Assembly (NCBI GenBank): GCA_020627655.1
Contig: JAHDGM010000019.1
Span: 1-49,239, forward strand
Reading direction: 5' to 3'
Length of the DNA: 49,239 nucleotides
Origin: Hellea sp.
GTDB lineage: Bacteria > Pseudomonadota > Alphaproteobacteria > Caulobacterales > Maricaulaceae
A program made the translations under genes and the position numbers. Shown here piece after piece: positions 45,004 to 49,239 of the stretch. The first letter of the stretch is position 1. Every line of letters starts with the position of its first letter. The notes below the pieces were generated by a model, which did no database searches, had not been told where the DNA came from, and saw nothing but the letters and a program-made list of their open reading frames with translations.

Positions 45004-46086
45004 ATGCCTAGACTTTTACTGGCTGCAGGCGGAACGGGTGGGCATATGTTCCCGGCGCAGGCTCTGGCTGAATGCTTAAAAGCTGAGGGTTGGGAGATAG
45101 CTATGCTGACCGATGCACGCGGTCAAAAACATGCCGGGCGCATTCCGGCAGACCCTATTATTGAAGTTGACGCGGCTTCTATTTCGCCGCGTAAACCGAT
45201 TCAAGCTATTGGCGGTGCTATACGTTTAACACGCGGGGTGAAAACCGCTAAGAAATTTATAAGGTCATGGAAACCTGACATAGTAGTAGGCTTTGGTGGT
45301 TACCCGGCTTTTCCGGCCATGCGAGCGGCTCAAAGCCTTGGCATTCCCACTGTGATACATGAACAAAACGCCGTACTCGGGCGGGTCAATAGGGTGTTCG
45401 CAACAAAAGCCGATATAGTTGCTTCCGGATTTGAAGCGTTGTCCAGACTTCCGTCTGGCGCCAACCATGTCTGCACGGGAAATCCGCTCAGGGCTCAGAT
45501 TATTGAAGCTATCCCTGAAACCTATAAGGCCCCTGACGGAATTATTCACATCCTGATTGTTGGAGGTAGTCTTGGTGCCAGATTAATCAGCGAGGTTGTG
45601 CCTCAGGCCATTGCGGGTTTACCCAAAACTCTTCGTGAACGACTTCATGTCGTTCAGCAGACCCGCGCCGAAAATCTTGATATTGCGCGATTGACATATG
45701 AAGAGGCCGGGGTGGCACATATTTGTGAACCTTTCTTTTCTGATATTGAAAAACATTTGGCAGCTACGCATTATGTCATAGGCCGCGCAGGTGCTTCGTC
45801 AGTCTCGGAAATTGCAGCTATGGGTAAGCCAAGCCTGCTGGTTCCGCTGGCTATTGCTATGGATGATCATCAGACTGCCAATGCTTTAGCATTAAAAAGC
45901 CTTGGGGCTGCCGATATTTTGCCTGAATCCGAGTTTACGCCAGAGCGCGTGAAATCTAGTTTGGAGGCAAGACTAAATGATTCGATCTGGCTTGAGACAG
46001 CGGCCAATGCTGCGCGAAGTGCCGCCCGCACAAATGCCACCACTGAACTGGCCAAATTGGTCGGGTCATTTGCGAAACCTGCCTGA
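45004..46086 (+). CDS. murG: Lipid II synthase MurG
   Basis: MurG adds GlcNAc to lipid I on the inner face of the membrane. It has the N-terminal [12 protein letters not shown] loop (about 7-18), [44 protein letters not shown] and the UDP-GlcNAc site [33 protein letters not shown] ribosome binding site precedes the ATG. The 75-base gap after ftsW is the longest in the cluster and could hold a secondary promoter. Confidence 0.96.
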   Translation: MPRLLLAAGGTGGHMFPAQALAECLKAEGWEIAMLTDARGQKHAGRIPADPIIEVDAASISPRKPIQAIGGAIRLTRGVKTAKKFIRSWKPDIVVGFGGYPAFPAMRAAQSLGIPTVIHEQNAVLGRVNRVFATKADIVASGFEALSRLPSGANHVCTGNPLRAQIIEAIPETYKAPDGIIHILIVGGSLGARLISEVVPQAIAGLPKTLRERLHVVQQTRAENLDIARLTYEEAGVAHICEPFFSDIEKHLAATHYVIGRAGASSVSEIAAMGKPSLLVPLAIAMDDHQTANALALKSLGAADILPESEFTPERVKSSLEARLNDSIWLETAANAARSAARTNATTELAKLVGSFAKPA

Positions 46087-46096
46087 GAGGCAAATT

Positions 46097-47524
46097 ATGG
46101 TAAAACCTGATGCGGCCAAGGCTATGGCCACAAAAGTTCCTTTTGATACGGGGCCAATCCATTTTGTGGGTATTGGCGGGATTGGCATGAGCGGTATCGC
46201 AGAAGTTATGCTCAATCTTGGCTATACGGTTCAAGGATCTGACCTGCGCGAAAATCCTAATGTGAAGCGGCTGCGTGATCTTGGCGCAACTATATTTATT
46301 GGCCAGAAGGCGGAACAGGTTCGCGGCGCCGGTGCTATTGTCATGTCATCCGCTATTAAAGCCGATAATCCGGAGCTTGTCGAAGCCCGCACACGGTCAA
46401 TTCCGGTTGTCAAACGCGCTGAAATGTTAGCTGAGCTCATGCGCCTGAAATGGGCTGTAGGTGTGGCCGGTACCCATGGCAAGACGACAACTACAACCAT
46501 GATTGCCGCATTGCTGGAAGGCGGTAATTTAGATCCGACAGTGATAAATGGCGGCATCATTAATGCCTATGGCTCTAACGCTAAGCTTGGTCTTGGTGAT
46601 TGGATGGTGGTAGAAGCCGATGAAAGCGATGGGTCGTTTTTAAAGTTATTTCCCACTGTTGCTGTGGTTACCAATATTGATCCAGAGCATATGGAGCATT
46701 ATGGCGATTTCGATACACTGAGAGCCGCCTTTACGACTTTTGTGGAAAACCTCCCATTTTATGGGTTTGGAGTTCTTTGTATTGACCATCCAGAAGTACA
46801 GGCGCTCGTGTCAAGGATTCAAGACCGCCGTGTGATTACATACGGCTTTAATCAACAAGCAGATGTCCGCGCCGAAAACCTACAGCTGGAGTCAACAGGT
46901 TCTCGTTTTGATGTGGTCTTTAGAAATGTAGACGGGATTGAGGATAGATGGGATGATTTGTTTTTGCCCATGGCTGGACGTCACAATACTCAAAATGTTC
47001 TCTCAGCGATTGCAGTTGCCCGCCGGTTGGGACTCTCCCAAGCTCAGGTACGAGCCGGGCTGGATAGTTTTGGCGGTGTAAAACGACGCTTTACACATGT
47101 TGGAGAATGGAATGGGGTCACAATTGTTGACGATTATGGCCATCACCCAGTTGAAATTGAGGCTGTATTGCAGGCCGCCCGACAAGTGACAGATGGTCAG
47201 GTTCATGCCGTGGTTCAGCCTCATCGTTATTCACGCTTGTCGGATTTGTTTGAAGAGTTTTGTACCTGTTTCAATAATGCCAATCAGGTTTACGTGGCGG
47301 ATGTCTATGCTGCGGGAGAAAGTCCTATGGAGGGCATTAGCGGCCCGGCCTTGGTTGAAGGTCTGATGGCGCATGGGCATCGTAATGCCCAAAGCATAAC
47401 TCAAAAGACATTAGCTCAAAGCCTGAAACCTAACTTGAAACCAGGCGATCTTGTGGTGTGCCTGGGCGCAGGTGATATAACCTTTTGGGCTGCAGGATTG
47501 GCCGATGCGCTGGAGAAAACATAG
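46097..47524 (+). CDS. murC: UDP-MurNAc-L-alanine ligase
   Basis: MurC starts the stem peptide. I use ATG 46097 ([13 protein letters not shown]) with GAGAGG upstream and a 10-base gap to murG; an open frame beginning at 45977 lies inside murG and is not used. The 475 residues show [18 protein letters not shown], the ATP loop [14 protein letters not shown] (122-135), [24 protein letters not shown] and [12 protein letters not shown]. Confidence 0.96.
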   Translation: MVKPDAAKAMATKVPFDTGPIHFVGIGGIGMSGIAEVMLNLGYTVQGSDLRENPNVKRLRDLGATIFIGQKAEQVRGAGAIVMSSAIKADNPELVEARTRSIPVVKRAEMLAELMRLKWAVGVAGTHGKTTTTTMIAALLEGGNLDPTVINGGIINAYGSNAKLGLGDWMVVEADESDGSFLKLFPTVAVVTNIDPEHMEHYGDFDTLRAAFTTFVENLPFYGFGVLCIDHPEVQALVSRIQDRRVITYGFNQQADVRAENLQLESTGSRFDVVFRNVDGIEDRWDDLFLPMAGRHNTQNVLSAIAVARRLGLSQAQVRAGLDSFGGVKRRFTHVGEWNGVTIVDDYGHHPVEIEAVLQAARQVTDGQVHAVVQPHRYSRLSDLFEEFCTCFNNANQVYVADVYAAGESPMEGISGPALVEGLMAHGHRNAQSITQKTLAQSLKPNLKPGDLVVCLGAGDITFWAAGLADALEKT

Positions 47525-48436
47525 ATGTCCTTGCTCGGGCGTCTGCCGCAGGTTCGCGGAAAATTATCAGCCAATGTTCAGCTTGCGCCTTATACTTGGC
47601 TAAGAGTCGGTGGTCCGGCGGAAGCGTTTTTCATACCCAAGGATGAAGCTGATCTCGCGCATTTTTTATCCTCAACGCCCACGGATATTCCAATTCAAAT
47701 ACTGGGCGTAGCTTCAAATACACTTGTGCGGGACGGCGGAGTTAAAGGAGTCACTATTAGGTTAGGCCCTGGTTTTGCTAAAATTTCAACTAATGGCACT
47801 AGGGTAATAGCTGGCACAGCGGCTCTTGATAACAAGGTCGCCAAAATGGCGGCCAAAGCTGGCATTGCTGGGCTCGAATTTTACGCAGGCATACCAGGTA
47901 CTATTGGCGGCGCACTACGCATGAATGCTGGATGTTATGGTTCGGAAACCAAAGATGTTCTTAAAAGTGTCGTAGCGCTTGATAGACGTGGACGGCGTCA
48001 GATCATGGATCTGGAAGAGATGCAATATTCCTATCGGCACTCTGGAGCGGCAAGCGATCTTATCTACACTGAGGCTGTGTTCGAAGGTCAGAAGGACAAG
48101 CCTGGCGCTATAAAAGGGCGCATGGCGAATATTACTTCGCGCCGCGAAGAGAGCCAGCCTATTCGTGAAAAGACTGGTGGTTCAACTTTTAAAAACCCCG
48201 ACCCCGATCAATCCGGTGGGCGCGGTGCATGGCAGGTAATTGATGCTGCGGGTGGTCGCGGACTGAAAATCGGCGGGGCTCAGATGAGTGAGAAACACTG
48301 CAATTTCATGATCAATACCGGGGATGCCACCGCACATGATCTTGAAACTTTGGGCGAGACAATCCGCGCTATGGTCAAAAAGAGCGAATATGTGGATCTT
48401 GACTGGGAAGTTAAACGCATCGGAGAGCCTTCATGA
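47525..48436 (+). CDS. murB: UDP-N-acetylenolpyruvoylglucosamine reductase
   Basis: MurB reduces enolpyruvyl-UDP-GlcNAc to UDP-MurNAc with FAD and NADPH. The 303 residues carry [13 protein letters not shown], the FAD-binding [32 protein letters not shown] and [11 protein letters not shown] with the proton-donor Ser. The ATG directly follows the murC stop (TAGATG) and its stop overlaps the ddl ATG. Confidence 0.96.
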   Translation: MSLLGRLPQVRGKLSANVQLAPYTWLRVGGPAEAFFIPKDEADLAHFLSSTPTDIPIQILGVASNTLVRDGGVKGVTIRLGPGFAKISTNGTRVIAGTAALDNKVAKMAAKAGIAGLEFYAGIPGTIGGALRMNAGCYGSETKDVLKSVVALDRRGRRQIMDLEEMQYSYRHSGAASDLIYTEAVFEGQKDKPGAIKGRMANITSRREESQPIREKTGGSTFKNPDPDQSGGRGAWQVIDAAGGRGLKIGGAQMSEKHCNFMINTGDATAHDLETLGETIRAMVKKSEYVDLDWEVKRIGEPS

Positions 48437-49239
48437 AGCAGCGCATTGCAGTCTTGAAGGGCGGTATGTCGCCGGAGCGCGATGTGTCATTGGTTTCAGG
48501 TCAGGCCTGCGCCGCCGCTTTACGCGCCGAAGGGTTTGATGTTGTCGAAATTGATGTTGGGTATAACCTTTGGGAGCAATTACATTCTGTTGATCCTGAT
48601 ATAATCTTTAATGCGTTGCATGGGGAATGGGGTGAGGATGGCCGCGTACAAGGCGTGCTTGATTTGTTTGGCGCCCCTTATACCCATAGTGGTGTCATGG
48701 CCTCGTCTTTAGCTATGGATAAACATCGTAGCAAAGCTATCCTGCGCGATGTGGGTATAAATGTGCCCAAAGGCACTCTTGTGGATAGGCTAGCCGCCGG
48801 GAAAGCTCATGCCATAGAGCCGCCTTATGTCATAAAACCTAATGCCCAGGGTTCGAGTGTTGGTGTTTACATTGTTCCTGAAGGCGCTAACCGACCTCCC
48901 TCAGAAGTTGCTGATAATGCTGCAATGGGCGATCTTGTGCTTGCTGAGGAATTTGCGCCGGGACGAGAACTGACCGTAACTGTGATGGATGGCAAAGCTT
49001 TGGCCGTGACAGAAATAATCCCCAAAGCGGGCTGGTATGACTATGAAGCCAAATATGCTGACGGTGGATCGAGTCATGTCGTGCCTGCCAAAATCCCGCA
49101 AGATGTGGAAAATTTATGCAAAACGTGGGCTTTGTTAGCTCATGAAACCCTTGGATGTAAGGGCGTAACGCGCTCGGATTTCAGATTTAATGATATTAAT
49201 GATGACTTAAGTGATATCGTAAACAAAATCGTAATGCTT
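48433..49239 (+). CDS. ddl: D-alanine-D-alanine ligase, partial at window end
   Basis: Ddl joins two D-Ala for MurF. ATG 48433 overlaps the murB stop as ATGA. The 269 visible codons have no stop and run off the window. Motifs are [19 protein letters not shown] at the N-terminus, [49 protein letters not shown] and [11 protein letters not shown]. The last visible residues, IVML, lead towards the expected LEVNTQPGMT. About 40 C-terminal residues are missing. Confidence 0.93.
   Translation, partial: MKQRIAVLKGGMSPERDVSLVSGQACAAALRAEGFDVVEIDVGYNLWEQLHSVDPDIIFNALHGEWGEDGRVQGVLDLFGAPYTHSGVMASSLAMDKHRSKAILRDVGINVPKGTLVDRLAAGKAHAIEPPYVIKPNAQGSSVGVYIVPEGANRPPSEVADNAAMGDLVLAEEFAPGRELTVTVMDGKALAVTEIIPKAGWYDYEAKYADGGSSHVVPAKIPQDVENLCKTWALLAHETLGCKGVTRSDFRFNDINDDLSDIVNKIVML

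Noticed and set aside
45977-46096. N-terminal 40-residue extension of MurC
   Set aside because: It lies inside murG in another frame, is Pro/Arg-rich with no family match, and a good ribosome binding site precedes ATG 46097.

Overview
The window looks like a chromosomal stretch from an alphaproteobacterium, probably a marine, moderately AT-rich member of the Hyphomonadaceae/Maricaulales type. The lineage call rests on gene content and order: an alphaproteobacterial SspB followed by fumC, a DUF4169 gene and a ribbon-helix-helix gene; rluD next to rpoH; NDUFA12 - DUF2155 - aat; and a division/cell-wall (dcw) cluster in the order mraZ-rsmH-ftsL-ftsI-murE-murF-mraY-murD-ftsW-murG-murC-murB-ddl. 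The genus is an inference; no rRNA gene is present to check it.

Layout. 1-1.1 kb: an IS1595-family insertion sequence whose transposase overlaps, tail to tail, a 50-codon gene. 1.2-6 kb: a small arginine-rich gene, then prmA, an alpha/beta-hydrolase-like lipoprotein and uvrD on the minus strand. 6-9.2 kb: two secreted lipoprotein genes, the first a multidomain zinc metallopeptidase. 9.2-14.7 kb: housekeeping genes (RHH protein, DUF4169, fumC, sspB, fatty acid desaturase, rpoH, rluD). 14.8-24.9 kb: envelope and secreted proteins (TonB-dependent receptor, WecG/TagA-type glycosyltransferase, CoxE-like VWA protein, M43-type metallopeptidase, DUF533 protein, penicillin-acylase-family hydrolase, DUF481 outer-membrane protein).

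25-31 kb: uvrB, broken by a frameshift in its most conserved C-terminal helicase motif, lies just downstream of a tightly coupled five-gene minus-strand operon. That operon encodes a GbsR/MarR-type regulator, a stand-alone DUF4166 protein, a membrane protein, a saccharopine-dehydrogenase-like/DUF4166 fusion and a second membrane protein. A perfect 8+4+8 inverted repeat covers the regulator's own start codon and is a strong candidate autoregulatory operator. This operon is the best candidate in the window for an undescribed system.

31-34.8 kb: a CitE-like lyase, an enoyl-CoA hydratase, a RibD-C/DHFR-like reductase, NDUFA12, a DUF2155 protein and aat. 34.8 kb to the end: the dcw cluster, preceded by a MraZ-box-like array of TCCCA repeats and ending inside ddl. 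Most dcw genes overlap by 1-11 bases or abut, so they probably form one long, translationally coupled transcription unit making lipid II precursors and the septal synthase pair FtsW/FtsI.

No tRNA, rRNA, CRISPR array or prophage was seen. Several convergent gene pairs share one TTAA/CTAA tetranucleotide as overlapping stop codons, a sign of a compact genome.
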